Shown: positions 41,879 to 53,047, counted from the stretch's first letter. The stretch: 64,000 nucleotides of DNA from Ceratorhiza oryzae-sativae (GCA_030998015.1 JARWMV010000232.1:1612001-1676000), one strand, 5' to 3'. The notes: generated from the letters alone by a model not told the origin. Numbers and translations are program-made.

Positions 41879-42246
41879 TGTCGACAACGACAAGTCAGGC
41901 AACGAGGAAAATGGTAAGAAAAATAAAAGAACTTGTATTCGATGAGAGGTCAAGTTCTTGAGGAGTCCTCTGCAAACTTGACCTGGTTTATATACATAGT
42001 ACAAGCCACATCATAACAAACAAGTCCGTACAGTGAGTCATGACAGATAAGAGATAGAAGCTGCTGCAGAGCTGCAGAATTTCACATCAAAGTTGAAATA
42101 CATCTCAGTCAGCATTCTGGAACATTCCATGAGTCATGTGATACAGATGTACCATAAAAGGCAAGTATGTTTTGAAAATGATCTCATAAAATATAATAAA
42201 TCAAGAAAATATTATGGAGTGGATATATGCATGTCAGCTTGTGACA
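41879..42246 (-). repeat. Solo family A LTR, 368 bp
   Basis: TGTCGACAACGACAAG ... GCTTGTGACA. No coding region follows and the flanks (CAGGG and GCTAA) do not match, so recombination or deletion has removed the rest. Confidence 0.8.
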
Positions 42247-42813
42247 GCTAATAGCCACTGGATGCTGCAGAGCAGACATTGGGGCCACAGGAGTGGTTTG
42301 TCCTACTGTCCCTGCATTTGGGGCAATGCCTTGTGCAAGCCTATTATGGGCTCAAGTGTTATAACTCACTGAGTGTTGCTCAGTATAATTAACTACCTGC
42401 AGTTCACAGGTATATGTGTGAGTATGACTGGGAGTCTTGTGGCCCAGGGGATATGGGGCTCAGGACAGTAATTCACCTGTCCCTACTAGCAACATTTGTT
42501 GCCCATCACCTGGCCTGCTCACAGCAGGTATCCTTAATTGTTTGTGCTGCCACTGGGCTCAAATTTCATGCTCCTCAGGTGTGTGGATTACCAGTGTTAC
42601 TGGTGTGAATGATTGGCTGCTACTATGCACTGATGTATTGCTCAATGGCTCTTCTCTGCCATTGTGAGTGGTGACCCTGGGTCACCTTTCACTGTCCACT
42701 ATCTCTATGATAGTCAGTTCTTCACCCTCAAATGAGGGTGGGATGTAATCATCCTCTGGGTAAATCCCAGTGGCATCCTCATTGAGTTCTTCCTCAATGG
42801 TAGGGATTGCTGA
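42247..42813. other. No gene recognised
   Basis: About 570 bp of old repeat-like sequence with only short ORFs. Confidence 0.4.
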
Positions 42814-43263
42814 TCATCTATTCTGATTGGCTACAGGCTCTCCTGTTGCCCTATTTTGGGGGCCTTGCCTAGCCTGGGCACTTCCAGGCTCAGCCCTCAT
42901 TTCCACACCAGGGTGTGGCGCCTGGTCAGACACACTGTCTTGACTTGTAGGTCTGTCATCAAGCCAGGAATCCAGCTCTGGTTCTGTGCAAGTGCTTCTT
43001 GCACTCCTTGCGCTACTGCAACTACACTTGCTGTGTACACTGCCAGCACTGCTGGCTCTATCAATGCTTCTTATATGCATTGATAAATTCTCAATCATAG
43101 ATTTGAGTCTGCCCATACACTCATCTATTGAGCATGTATGCACCTGGATTGCATCTGCTGCAATCAATTCTATCTGCTCATGCCACCATTGAGCTGCCTC
43201 TTCCTGGGTTATACCCATTGGCAACCTCTGTTGTGAGGTGTTCTGCAGGATATTGGCCCTAGG
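42814..43263 (-). pseudogene. Old ORF of unknown family, 3' part (split by A2)
   Basis: About 150 codons, with QEEAAQWWHEQIELIAADAI, an amphipathic helix (MGRLKSMIENLSMHIRSIDR) and a Ser/Cys-rich tail. The matching upstream part lies on the other side of A2 at 50209-50480; removing A2 and one CTAGG copy rejoins them in frame. Possibly the gag-like ORF of an older element; no ATG start is seen. Confidence 0.45.
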
Positions 43264-43639
43264 TGTCGACGACGACAAGTCAGGCGACGAGGAAAATAGT
43301 AGAAAAGCAAAAGAACTTGTATTCGACGAGAGGTCAAGTTCTTGAGGAGTCCTCTGCGAACTTGACCCGGTTTATATACATAGTACGAGCCACATCATAA
43401 CAAACAAGTCTGTACAGTGAGTCACGACAGATAAGAGATAGAAGCAGTAGAAGCGACTGCGGAACTGCGGAATTTCACATCAGAGTTGAAATACATCTCG
43501 GTTACCGGTCCGGAACATTCCCTGAGTCACATGACACAGATATACCATAAAAGGCAAGTATGTTTTGAAGATAATCTCATAAAATGTAATAAATCAAGAA
43601 AATATTGTAGAGTGGATGTATGCGTGTCAGTTCGTGACA
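43264..43639 (-). repeat. A2 3' LTR
   Basis: 376 bp, boundaries TGTCGACG ... TTCGTGACA, polypurine tract on its inner side. Confidence 0.95.
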
Positions 43640-46600
43640 CTTCCCCCCTTCAAGGCACGGGGGTCCTGGGGTGCCTTTGGATGAGACTTGACGTAGTCGG
43701 CGATGAGTTCTGGTGCATTTACCAGGTCGTCATAGGTTAGCCATTGTCGCTCGTCATAGCCGAGCCACTTGACATAGTATTCGAAGACGTTAGATCTTTT
43801 GTTGTATCGTGACTTTATGATCTGTTCCACTTCGAACTCTTCTTCTCCTTCAGGAGTTACCACAGGTGGTGGTGGGGGGGTCTGACGGCCATATGGGTCG
43901 TCTTTGTGTTTGGTCAGGAGCGAGACATGAAATACTGGATGTATTTTCATGGTTACTGGCAAGTCCAGTTTGAAGGCATGGGTGCCGTGTTGTGCTACCA
44001 CCTTGAATGGTCCAACTCTCTTGTGGGCCAATTTCCTGGAGGCCTGTTGTGTGTGTATGTTCCTGGTGTCGAGCCAGACTTTATCTCCCACCTTAATGAC
44101 TTCTGGGGTCCGATGTTTCCGATCATAGTATTCTTTGGTCCTTTGGTTTGCTAGTTCCAGAGCAGCCTTGAGTTCGTCATGGCCCTTTTGAAGCCATTCT
44201 GCATGTTTATCTGCTACAGGGAATTCCTGTTCCTCCTTGTCTCCGACTGCCAGCCTTGGATGGAAGCCATAGTTTGCAAAGAACGGCGTTCTGCCGGTTG
44301 AGGCGTTAACGCCATTGTTGTAGGCAAATTCGGCCAGAGGTAAGAGAGGGACCCAGTTGTCCTGCCGGTCTGATACGTAGTGTCTCAGGTACCCTTCTAC
44401 TACTTGGTTGGCCCTTTCTGACTGGCCATCCGTTTGTGGGTGATATGCTGTAGAGTAGGAGGGTTTTATGTCTAGCCGTTTATACAGGTGCCTTAGGAAT
44501 TTGGATGCAAAGTTGGGGCCACGGTCTGAAATGGTTTTCCGTGGTAGTCCATGGAGTTTCCATACATAAGTTAGGAATAAGTTTGCGCAGTCCATGGCAC
44601 TGGCTTCCGATTGACATGGAATAAAGTGGACCATTTTTGTCAGGCGGTCGACAACTGTAAATATGGCATCAAATCCTTCTGACAGGGGTAGCCCGGTGAT
44701 CAGATCATAGGTAATTTCTTCCCAAGGTTTTTCTGGTGCAGGTATTGGGTTTAAGAGCCCTGGGGGAACTTGGTTGCTGTGCTTGTTCCTGATGCATGAC
44801 TCGCAGTGTGTGACATATTCGTTGACTGATTTTTTCATTGATAACCACGTATATTTGCGATTTAACAACTCATATATTCTGAACTGTCCTGGGTGTCCTG
44901 CTGCCGGACTATCGTGACAGCTTTCGATGACCAGTTTGCGAAGTTCTTTGTTATTTGGGACGTAGATTCTACCTTTGTGTCGTAGGAATCCTTCATCCCA
45001 TTCCCAATCTTTGACCTTCTCATTGTCATCTAGGGCTTTTAGCACTTTTGACAGGTGCTCATCCCCTGGGATAGCGTCCCTAATGAGTTGTTCCAGGTCA
45101 TGGTCTGGTGTGATTGCTTGTAACCACAAAGCTTTTAATTCCAAAAATTGGTTTTGCGCAAGCAGAGCTTGGCTCTCACCCCCCTCTTTCGGGATGTGTC
45201 TTGACAGCCTAGAGAGTATGTCTGCCCGGCCATTCTTTGCCCCTTCAATATATAAAATCTTGAATTCGAACCTGGATAAGAACTCATGCCACCGTGTGAC
45301 CCGCCCGTTCAGTGGCCGATTTGTCTTCCAGTACTCCAAGTTCTTGTGATCACAAACAATGTTTACTGGGTGTTCGGCCCCTTCTAGCAAATGACGCCAG
45401 TGTTTAAGGGCCTTGATAATTGCCAGCATTTCTTTGTTGTAAATATCATAGTTTCTTTCTGCTGGGACCATTGCCTTGGAGTAATAGGAAATTGGGTGGA
45501 GCATTCCGTCCTCCCCATATTGTAATAATACAGCGCCTGTGGCATAGCCTGAGGCGTCGGTTTCCAAAATGAATGGTTTGTTGGGCTCTGGCTGGATTAG
45601 GAGGGGGGCTTCTTTTAATTTTTGCTTCAGCAGATTCCATGCTTGATCCCTTTCTTCTGTCCATTCCCATTTTACATCCTTCTTGACAAGTTCATAAAGA
45701 CATCTTGTAATTTTCGAAAAGTCTTTTATGAAGTGCCTCAACCAATTTGCAAACCCCAACCCTTCCAGGACTTCGGTTGGGTTGGTAGGGGTTGGCCATT
45801 CAACAGCTTTTTCAACCTTGGCTGGGTCTACTTTAATTCCTTGGGGAGTCACTACTATTCCCAGGTAATCGACTTCAGTGACATCGAAGACACATTTTTC
45901 CAGAGCGCAATATAGGCCAGCTTTTTGAAGGCGACGTAAGACTTCCTTGACATGTTCATCGTGTTCTTCCTGGTTTTTGGAGAATACTAATATGTCATCC
46001 ATATAGATTACCACGTAAATGCCCTCGATGTCTTGGAATTCTTCCCTGATCATGGCCATGAAGGTTCCTGGTGCGTTCTTTTGACCAAATTGCATGACTA
46101 AAGGCTCGTACAGCCCATATTTGGTCTTAAAAGCTGCTTTCCATTCGTCCCCTTCCCGAATTCGTATGAGGTTGAAGCCCCACTTTAGATCAAACTTGGT
46201 GAATATCTTTGCCCCACGCAGAGTCTCCACAATATCATTGATGCGTGGGAGTGGGTACACATTAGAGACTGTCATTTCATTTAGTCGCTGGTAGTCGATG
46301 CACATGCGCAACTTCCCATTCTTCTTTTTGACAAATATAACTGGGGATGCCATTGGTGACCTTGAGGGTCTGATATGCCCTGCTTTCAGTTGGCGGTCCA
46401 GGGTTTTCCGCAATTCTGCATCTTCCTTGACACCCACGCTATATATGGGACCGTGCCTTGGCTTGGCATCCGGTTTTAAATCTATTTCCATATCCCACTT
46501 CCTATGGGGTGGTAATGGTTGGATGTCGTCTTCTTCAGCGAATATTTTCTGGAATTCTTTATATTTTGTTGGGAGGGAGTCTAGGGAGTCCAACTGAAGC

Positions 46601-47157
46601 TCCTTAGGTTCATTTGCTTGCACATGCAGGGGTTTTGTGATGCAGTGCTTCAGGCATATTGGTGAGTTAAACTTCATGTCTTTCCCATCCCAATCAATAT
46701 TGGGGTTATGGAATTTGAGCCATGACATGCCCAGGACTAAATCATTTTTGCCAACATTCACAACGTAGGCACTGAGGATTTCTCGGTGCTCTTGAATGCA
46801 CAACTCAAAGGTGCAGTAATGGGTCACAGACCCAGAGTCTATCTCCCTTCCATCAATTACCCTTAGTTTCTTGGGTGTTTTTAGGGCGACGGTAGGAATA
46901 CGGTATTGTTTAACCAAGTTTTCATGTATAAACACTGATGTGGCCCCTGAATCGATCATGGCCCATCCGTTGAATTTTTTCATATTATATGCAGACTTGC
47001 GTTCGGGGGTTATGCGCAGAGGGAATGCATGGAAGAAAAACTGTAATTGTGATTGGTTTCCTAACGACATACATTCCATTCCCATATTTTTATTTTCGTT
47101 ATGCGCATTTTGTAACATAGCGCCCAAGACCGCCCCCCTGGCACGGTTTGAGCTCAT
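43627..47157 (-). CDS. A2 Pol polyprotein
   Basis: 1176 aa with the same domain order as A1: protease AMIDSGATSVFI, RT VVIYMDDILVFSK, RNase H ETDASGYATGAVL, integrase HHCC and DDE (SDRGPNFASKFL), chromodomain YYVKWLGYDE. The segment that is frame-shifted in A1 reads RHIPKEGGESQALLAQNQFL here and is probably the original state. It begins at the ATGA overlap with gag and stops 13 nt inside the LTR. Confidence 0.96.
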   Translation of the reverse strand: MSSNRARGAVLGAMLQNAHNENKNMGMECMSLGNQSQLQFFFHAFPLRITPERKSAYNMKKFNGWAMIDSGATSVFIHENLVKQYRIPTVALKTPKKLRVIDGREIDSGSVTHYCTFELCIQEHREILSAYVVNVGKNDLVLGMSWLKFHNPNIDWDGKDMKFNSPICLKHCITKPLHVQANEPKELQLDSLDSLPTKYKEFQKIFAEEDDIQPLPPHRKWDMEIDLKPDAKPRHGPIYSVGVKEDAELRKTLDRQLKAGHIRPSRSPMASPVIFVKKKNGKLRMCIDYQRLNEMTVSNVYPLPRINDIVETLRGAKIFTKFDLKWGFNLIRIREGDEWKAAFKTKYGLYEPLVMQFGQKNAPGTFMAMIREEFQDIEGIYVVIYMDDILVFSKNQEEHDEHVKEVLRRLQKAGLYCALEKCVFDVTEVDYLGIVVTPQGIKVDPAKVEKAVEWPTPTNPTEVLEGLGFANWLRHFIKDFSKITRCLYELVKKDVKWEWTEERDQAWNLLKQKLKEAPLLIQPEPNKPFILETDASGYATGAVLLQYGEDGMLHPISYYSKAMVPAERNYDIYNKEMLAIIKALKHWRHLLEGAEHPVNIVCDHKNLEYWKTNRPLNGRVTRWHEFLSRFEFKILYIEGAKNGRADILSRLSRHIPKEGGESQALLAQNQFLELKALWLQAITPDHDLEQLIRDAIPGDEHLSKVLKALDDNEKVKDWEWDEGFLRHKGRIYVPNNKELRKLVIESCHDSPAAGHPGQFRIYELLNRKYTWLSMKKSVNEYVTHCESCIRNKHSNQVPPGLLNPIPAPEKPWEEITYDLITGLPLSEGFDAIFTVVDRLTKMVHFIPCQSEASAMDCANLFLTYVWKLHGLPRKTISDRGPNFASKFLRHLYKRLDIKPSYSTAYHPQTDGQSERANQVVEGYLRHYVSDRQDNWVPLLPLAEFAYNNGVNASTGRTPFFANYGFHPRLAVGDKEEQEFPVADKHAEWLQKGHDELKAALELANQRTKEYYDRKHRTPEVIKVGDKVWLDTRNIHTQQASRKLAHKRVGPFKVVAQHGTHAFKLDLPVTMKIHPVFHVSLLTKHKDDPYGRQTPPPPPVVTPEGEEEFEVEQIIKSRYNKRSNVFEYYVKWLGYDERQWLTYDDLVNAPELIADYVKSHPKAPQDPRALKGGSVTN

Positions 47158-48545
47158 TCTTTTACCGACTCATCGTCGGTTGTTTCTACATCCTCAACCA
47201 CTGCCTCGTATCCTGACATCTTAGCTGAGGGGCATTTGGCTGCAATATGGCCCCGTCCTCCACAGTTATAGCAGGTGTTCGTCCCCTTTCCTTTTCCTGC
47301 GCTATCCAGATCCATTGCGTCTGGATCCTTTGCCTTTGGGGCCGCCGGCGGATGGTTGTCCTTCTTTATGTCCTTGAAGGATTCTTGTATGTTGGTATTA
47401 CTGCCATCGTAACGGACGGTTGGAACCGTGAAGCCCTTTGCATTAGGGCCAATGGCTACAATTTGACCTTTTACAGCCCTGCCATCTTTAATCTTGTATA
47501 TGCGTTCCCCATTCTTGAATTTCTCTTTTTGGGAGGTGCTTTGGGGGTTATTCGCGGGCCTGCTAGTCGAAGCATTGTTGCTGCTGGACTTATTACCCCC
47601 ATGAGACGTTCGTTTGCTACCGAATGAGATGAGGTGGCGGTCAATTTCCAAGGCTCGCTGGGTGAGTTGGGCAAAGGTTTTGGTGCGGGGGTCATAGTTT
47701 TGGGCCACCATGCTATCTGTTACGTCTGACGACAGACCATCATAAAATTGATCACGCATGGCGGCGTCGTTGTAGTTGAGGCCTGTGGAATATAGGTTGA
47801 ATAGGGTGAGGTAGTCTTGAACTGTCTTAGATTGTTTTAACTTCCGCCACTTGTCGCGGTTATTTTCAGTACGGTTCAGGTCCCCATAATGGGTAGTAAA
47901 TTCTTGCCAGAATAAATTGGCATCGTGAAGCCAGGGGATCGCAGTTCCAGGGTTTAGAATTTCGAATTCTTCATACGAATTAACCCATTCAGCTGCTGAC
48001 CCTTCGAGATAAGAGGTGATGAAGGTGACCACTTGGTCCGCTGAGTGGCCGCTCATGTTTGTATTGATGTATCGGGCACATGCAATTCTGAATGAGATGG
48101 CGTCTTCCCGTTTTGTGCCATCAAACTTTTGAGGGGCGGCCATCTTAACCTTTGCAGTCGATCCTCCAGAGGGATCAGGTGCTGCTGGTTGTGGTTGGAC
48201 TGTACCAGTGGGAGCTAGTACTTGAGCAGCGCCTGAGCCACCCATGGTGATGTTGACTTGCGCTTCAATGCGCGTGATAGTAGTTTGGAGAATGGTTAAC
48301 ATTCCCACTAAGTTGTTGACATTGGTGGCTAGTCCGGCCACGTCTGCATCTATTTTCGTCTGATTCGTGGTAAGCTTGGCCTCGAGTGAATCTGTGTAGG
48401 TTTTATTATTGTGTTCGACGTCCCCAATATCATTTTGGAGATTATTGGTTCGCTCTCGCAGTTTGTCCATTGATCGAAGCATATAGATGACCTTATCTTC
48501 ATCAGACATATTCGCCCAGGCAGGGGCAGGAGGTTGTGACGCCAT
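47154..48545 (-). CDS. A2 Gag
   Basis: 463 aa: coiled-coil, capsid-like domain (WLHDANLFWQEFTTHYGD), Ser/Asn-rich linker and one zinc knuckle CYNCGGRGHIAAKC. Close to A1 Gag along the whole length. Confidence 0.95.
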   Translation of the reverse strand: MASQPPAPAWANMSDEDKVIYMLRSMDKLRERTNNLQNDIGDVEHNNKTYTDSLEAKLTTNQTKIDADVAGLATNVNNLVGMLTILQTTITRIEAQVNITMGGSGAAQVLAPTGTVQPQPAAPDPSGGSTAKVKMAAPQKFDGTKREDAISFRIACARYINTNMSGHSADQVVTFITSYLEGSAAEWVNSYEEFEILNPGTAIPWLHDANLFWQEFTTHYGDLNRTENNRDKWRKLKQSKTVQDYLTLFNLYSTGLNYNDAAMRDQFYDGLSSDVTDSMVAQNYDPRTKTFAQLTQRALEIDRHLISFGSKRTSHGGNKSSSNNASTSRPANNPQSTSQKEKFKNGERIYKIKDGRAVKGQIVAIGPNAKGFTVPTVRYDGSNTNIQESFKDIKKDNHPPAAPKAKDPDAMDLDSAGKGKGTNTCYNCGGRGHIAAKCPSAKMSGYEAVVEDVETTDDESVKE

Positions 48546-48569
48546 TTCAGAGGGGACTTGAGTAGATTT

Positions 48570-49510
48570 TTAAAGGCGACGAAGACGGTAAGGAAGTACA
48601 GGGAATTGAGAGTTGTTTTGATAATAAAGAATTTCCGTTCCCCTCACAAGTCTATAGATTTCAAAGTTCCCGATTCCCGCGAACCTCAACCAAGTATCGT
48701 CCAAGTCCCAGCTTTTGGTGTCCTGGCAACGATATGGACGCTCCACCCTCTTTAATTTAATTTGGTCCCGAAGGAGTGCTTCCTTGGGGAGGATCGATTT
48801 GGGCTGCCGGAAGGGGTGCTTCTTCCTGAATTGGCGAGCCCGTGCCACTTAGGAAGGTGGGGTGAGGAAGGTCTGACGGTGTTGAGAAGACGGGGAAGGC
48901 GTACTCGTGAGGTTCAATTGTTTCTCGGACTATTGCTTCTAGTCTGAGATGGTCTTGGAGGAGGGATAGGTAGTCCTCCTGGTGTTCGCGCAAACGCTCG
49001 GTTAAGTATGCGCAACGGGCCTCGGCTTCGTGAAGTTTTTCACGGGTTTCTTCGTACTTATTCCGGTAGTAACAGTACCTGTCTTGGAAGTTTTCGATAG
49101 TGTTTAGTAGGTGACGAAGAAGCTGTTGGCCGAGGTTCTCCAGCTTATAGCTGGTTGCGGGGGATGGTGTAGTAATAAAGGAATTTGTCCTTCTTAGGAC
49201 AATAGGGGCAACGCGCTGGGAAGGTGGCTCCGTTCGCCCGACGGCAGATTTTACACTCAGGGGCGCCTGGCTCGGTGACGAAGGCTTGTTGGGCACGTCC
49301 GACTCTCTGGGGGCGGACTTTGATGATTACTACTCGGTTGAAATCGATGTGCCCAGCTTCTTCAAGGATACTTTCGACCGAGTTGAGGGTGAAACAGTGG
49401 ATTGACAGGTGTCCGAACCACCCACACAGACGGCAGCGCTGGTCTTCTGTAAAAGGTTGTGCCACTTGAGGGCCGTGCGTTCCGTCAGAGACGTACTCGA
49501 GCAAGAGCAA
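48570..49510 (-). CDS. A2 pre-gag overlapping ORFs (three frames)
   Basis: Same layout as in A1: 49510-49145 (121 aa, zinc knuckle CRLCGWFGHLSIHC plus CKIC...CPYC), 49296-48757 (179 aa, coiled-coil with EETREKLHEAEARCAYLTER), 48848-48570 (92 aa, basic, ending FPVLPYRLRRL). First codons are TTG or GTG, never ATG. The third frame is in phase with gag, whose ATG follows 24 nt later. Lengths are identical in both copies, which argues that the frames are maintained. Confidence 0.5.
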
Positions 49511-49815
49511 GATAAAAGAGAAAAATAGACCCTTTCCCGAGTCTATAGGAATAGGAAGGTGACCTCCGTTGCTCAGCTACTTAAGGGCAATGAGCGACCC
49601 CACCTCTTGTTGACAAAAGAGATTAGAGAACCGAAGCTTGCTACGACGTGTGAGGGACCTGGCTATGCAAGGTTTCACAGAGGCGCGTATAGGGCAACGA
49701 TATCTCGTGACTGTGGATAGGTGGAGTGGGATTGGGGAAGGCAACGAGGAGTTATCTCGAGACGACGCCGATGGCGTTCCAAACGTATCCCAGACGACAC
49801 TGAGACTTACGATTG

Positions 49816-49830
49816 TCAAGAACTTGACCT
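49816..49830 (-). other. A2 self-primer binding site
   Basis: Complementary in RNA over 15 bases to the LTR segment 49900-49914, which is 33 nt below the TATA box (49940-49947). A GTAAGT splice-donor consensus follows directly (minus strand, near 49805-49812). Confidence 0.8.
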
Positions 49831-49832
49831 GA

Positions 49833-50208
49833 TGTCGACGACGACAAGTCAGGCGACGAGGAAAATAGTAGAAAAGCAAAAGAACTTGTATTCGACGAGA
49901 GGTCAAGTTCTTGAGGAGTCCTCTGTGAACTTGACCCGGTTTATATACATAGTATGAGCCACATCATAACAAACAAGTCTGTACAGTGAGTCACGACAGA
50001 TAAGAGATAGAAGCAGTAGAAGCGACTGCGGAACTGTGGAATTTCACATCAGAGTTGAAATACATCTCGGTTACCAGTCCGGAACATTCCCTGAGTCACA
50101 TGACACAGATATACCATAAAAGGCAAGTATGTTTTGAAGATAATCTCATAAAATGTAATAAATCAAGAAAATATTGTAGAGTGGATGTATGCGTGTCAGT
50201 TCGTGACA
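49833..50208 (-). repeat. A2 5' LTR
   Basis: 376 bp, same boundaries as its partner; TATATAAA on the minus strand at 49940-49947. Confidence 0.95.
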
Positions 50209-50480
50209 CTAGGGGTTGATGTGCTCAGTCCCACTGCTACTGGCAGGCTCAGCGCCATAGGCATGTATACATATGGTACACCCAATTGAGTGTACCTTGT
50301 ACCTCCCAGACTGCACCAGGATCTGCTCAGTTGAGGCCTGATAGGGGCTTGTACATAACTCAACCCATGAGGTTGAGGGGACTGAAAGACTCCCCAACTA
50401 TTGGGGGAATTGGGCACTGTGGATGGTGCCCCAACTGTGCTTTTGCTCACTTGAGCCAAAGAAGGCTGTGCAAGAGGCAC
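50209..50480 (-). pseudogene. Old ORF of unknown family, 5' part (split by A2)
   Basis: About 90 codons, Ser/Pro-rich (STVGAPSTVPNSPNSWGVF), in frame with the part at 42814-43263 once A2 is removed. An in-frame stop lies upstream and no ATG is present, so the original start is lost or spliced. Confidence 0.4.
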
Positions 50481-51794
50481 AGTAGTTACTCAGCCCCAAT
50501 TCAGGGTTATCTGAGATGCATCCTGTCTGCTGGCAAGCAGAGACCTGGCCACTGTGGACTGTCACAGCATGTTAAACACACCAACTATGGGATATGCAGG
50601 TGATGAGTCACCTGCAGAGCTACTCATGTTTGCTCTAACAACCTATCATGTTGTAGGGTTTCCTTGTGGTATGCAAGGGATTGGTTAGCTTCACTATGTG
50701 TGTAGTGTTCAAAAAAATGTAAGGGCTCTGCCCTCAATAAACTGTACTTAATGGTCTTAATTGCTTCATGCAGCAATAGAATGTGTATATGTAGTATAGT
50801 ATTCACTCAAGTGACAACAATGTGGTAGTAAAAACAAGACCCTCCTCATACATTGGAAAAATGACACATAAATCAAGTGAAAGCAGTCATGTGACCACTA
50901 TCCTTATGGTTTGAAGGTTATGTGATAATCCAGATAGACTCAGAACACTTTTTTACCATAGTATAGCTATGATTCATACTCATATATTGCTTCATTTAGT
51001 GGGTTTGCTTGTGCAGGCCCAGGGAAACAGCATACCAGCTAGTTATACTGGCAGGGGGAGTGAGTTCACCTACATGGGACATACCTATGAGTACTATGCT
51101 ACATGTTGTAGGGGGTTTCTGACCTTCTGAGTGCACTTGGAGCATCAGATTTGCCCAGAAATGTCACCTTGATGATAGAATGAGGGCTGTGCTTACTTGA
51201 GGAGTTTTTTCCAAGACAAAAACACTGCAATCTCATGTAGGAGATTTTTCTCAAGCATAGAAGATGTATTTTTTCAATGCCCTGATTTTTGCGCATTTTA
51301 TGAGTGCTTGTACATACAATTGTGATGAGTTTAGTAAAAGTGTCCCCCTTTTAATGGGTTCAGCCAAACACTGTTTGGCCTGCAACAGACACTATAATTT
51401 TTCTTATGGTACATAATATATACCATTCAGGACCTATGACTTTTCTCTATTTTATGATATATATAATAACAGTGTGCAGTGGCATTTCAGTGTGAGTATA
51501 CCCACAGCAGCAGGAATGCAGGCAAAATGCAGGTTACAGTGGGTATACCTGCATACCCACTGTGAGCATGGGTGCAGGTGCAAGAATGGCTCCAGAATGC
51601 CAGTTACCCACTGCAGGTGCAGGTAACTGGCAAATTTCTCAGGCGACATCTCTACCTGCAAATTCCTGCAGGTGGAGCCTGGCACAGCTTCCTTAAGCTA
51701 GCATGACTGCTTTGTGGCTTTGTGAAACACTGTCATACCCAGCATCTGCCATGAGTTCTCAAAAAGTGCTAATTCATTCTAATCTCATGCTTTC
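50481..51794. other. AT-rich repeat relics, no gene recognised
   Basis: Low-GC sequence with short ORFs only. At about 51480-51670 there is a cluster of short TGCAGG, TACCCACTG and GCAGGTAACTGG motifs in direct and inverted order, a decayed minisatellite. GC rises again near 51790 at the next host gene. Confidence 0.45.
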
Positions 51795-53047
51795 CTATCT
51801 GTTCAGCAAACCCCCAACCTCTTCAAATATGGGGCAGAGGACTTCTGCAAACGCAAGCAAGTCATCGTGCCCAGCGCCAACTAGTTCGAAAGAAACAACA
51901 TCAAAAGCACCCTCATGTGCCTTCAATAAATCGGTGAACCATTTTTGCCCTCGGACCGGAATCAATCCATCCTGAAGCCCCCACCAAAGTTCAAAGTGAA
52001 CGCGCTCACCACGCGCCTGGAACGCATGGCTAATTTCCGTGGTTGTCTGAGAGTACCATTGGGCATCTATGGTTCCTTCGCCTCGTCCCAAACAAAGCAT
52101 ATAATCCTCCGAAACCCCCTGCATTGCTTCGAGTTTGGTGATGCAGCGGATCAATGCGTGGTTTGTGTCATCCGGGATCTGCAAAGTATGGTTGGGATGG
52201 AAATTTGTGGGTGCCGACAACAACGGGCGGAAGGTATCGGGCGGGGTAAATTTAGGTTGGCCCTTCAGGTTACCTTTGAGGACCCCCCTGGAAAAAGCCA
52301 AGCTTGCGCTGACGCTGTAAATCAAAGGAAGAAATGGTGGCATAAGGTTATGGAAGTTCGAAACCAACGTGGAGGGAACAATATTCAACCCCATCTGTCC
52401 AGACACAGAAACCGGAACCCATGCGGACGTCATGAACACTCGCAGACTCTTTGGAAAGAGATCGGGGTGTCTTTTGAGTAAATGGAGAGCGAATCTGGGG
52501 CGTCGCCGTCAATTCCCCGAGAACCTGATCGAGATAGCCTAGCCATGCTCACACTGCACCAGAACTATGTGTTGCAATAGCTATGTTTTCCGGGTTGATC
52601 CTAAGATACTCGAGGACACTCCTCATATTATCTAACGAGATGAGGCCCTGACAGGTCTAGCGCAATAACTATAGCCTGAAATAGTACTCCACCTGATGCC
52701 GTATCAAGTCGCTTGTTTAACGGGCATAACGGTGTTCCTGATGGAGAGCCGAAGGGATTTCGTTCAATCAAATACCGACGAGAAACTGTGATGGCAATTT
52801 GAACCTTACCTCCACAACCTGGCCTATCAATTGAAATTACCCGAATACCATAGTGCGCAGCCAATGGTGCCAAGACCGGAGCTCCAACGAGCCTCGAGCA
52901 AAAAGATGGGACGACAAATAAAACAGTTGCCTTGTTTTCAGCACCTGTCTCAGCAAAGCTCACACGAGACCGCGTTCGAGGGCATGTGATGAACTGGCTA
53001 TATTCGGGTCGTCCAAGAACGCTAAGATGCGGAAGGTATGAGTCCAT
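51795..53047 (-). CDS. Alpha/beta hydrolase fold protein
   Basis: Exons on the minus strand: 53047-52810, 52737-52693, 52631-52553, 52494-51795; 1062 nt, 353 aa, introns GT-AG. Fold markers: strand-loop VLFVVPSFCSR, FDRPG-type turn SIDRPGCGGTPLCPLNKR, nucleophile elbow IATHSSGAV (Ser), WGLQDGLIPV (candidate acid Asp) and GAGHDDLL (catalytic His). The elbow is AxHSSG, a variant of GxSxG. Substrate unknown; no signal peptide or membrane helix is clear. It is the first host gene after the transposon block, and its last exon starts to differ in GC from the repeats only about 80 bp downstream. Confidence 0.85.

Larger units (their letters stand above)
43264..50208 (-). mobile_element. Ty3/gypsy chromovirus A2, intact-looking
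   Basis: LTRs of 376 bp, target duplication CTAGG (43259-43263 and 50209-50213). Gag, pol and the pre-gag region are open. The LTRs differ at four sites that I found, all CpG transitions. Of all elements here it is the best candidate for a recently active copy. Confidence 0.96.
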
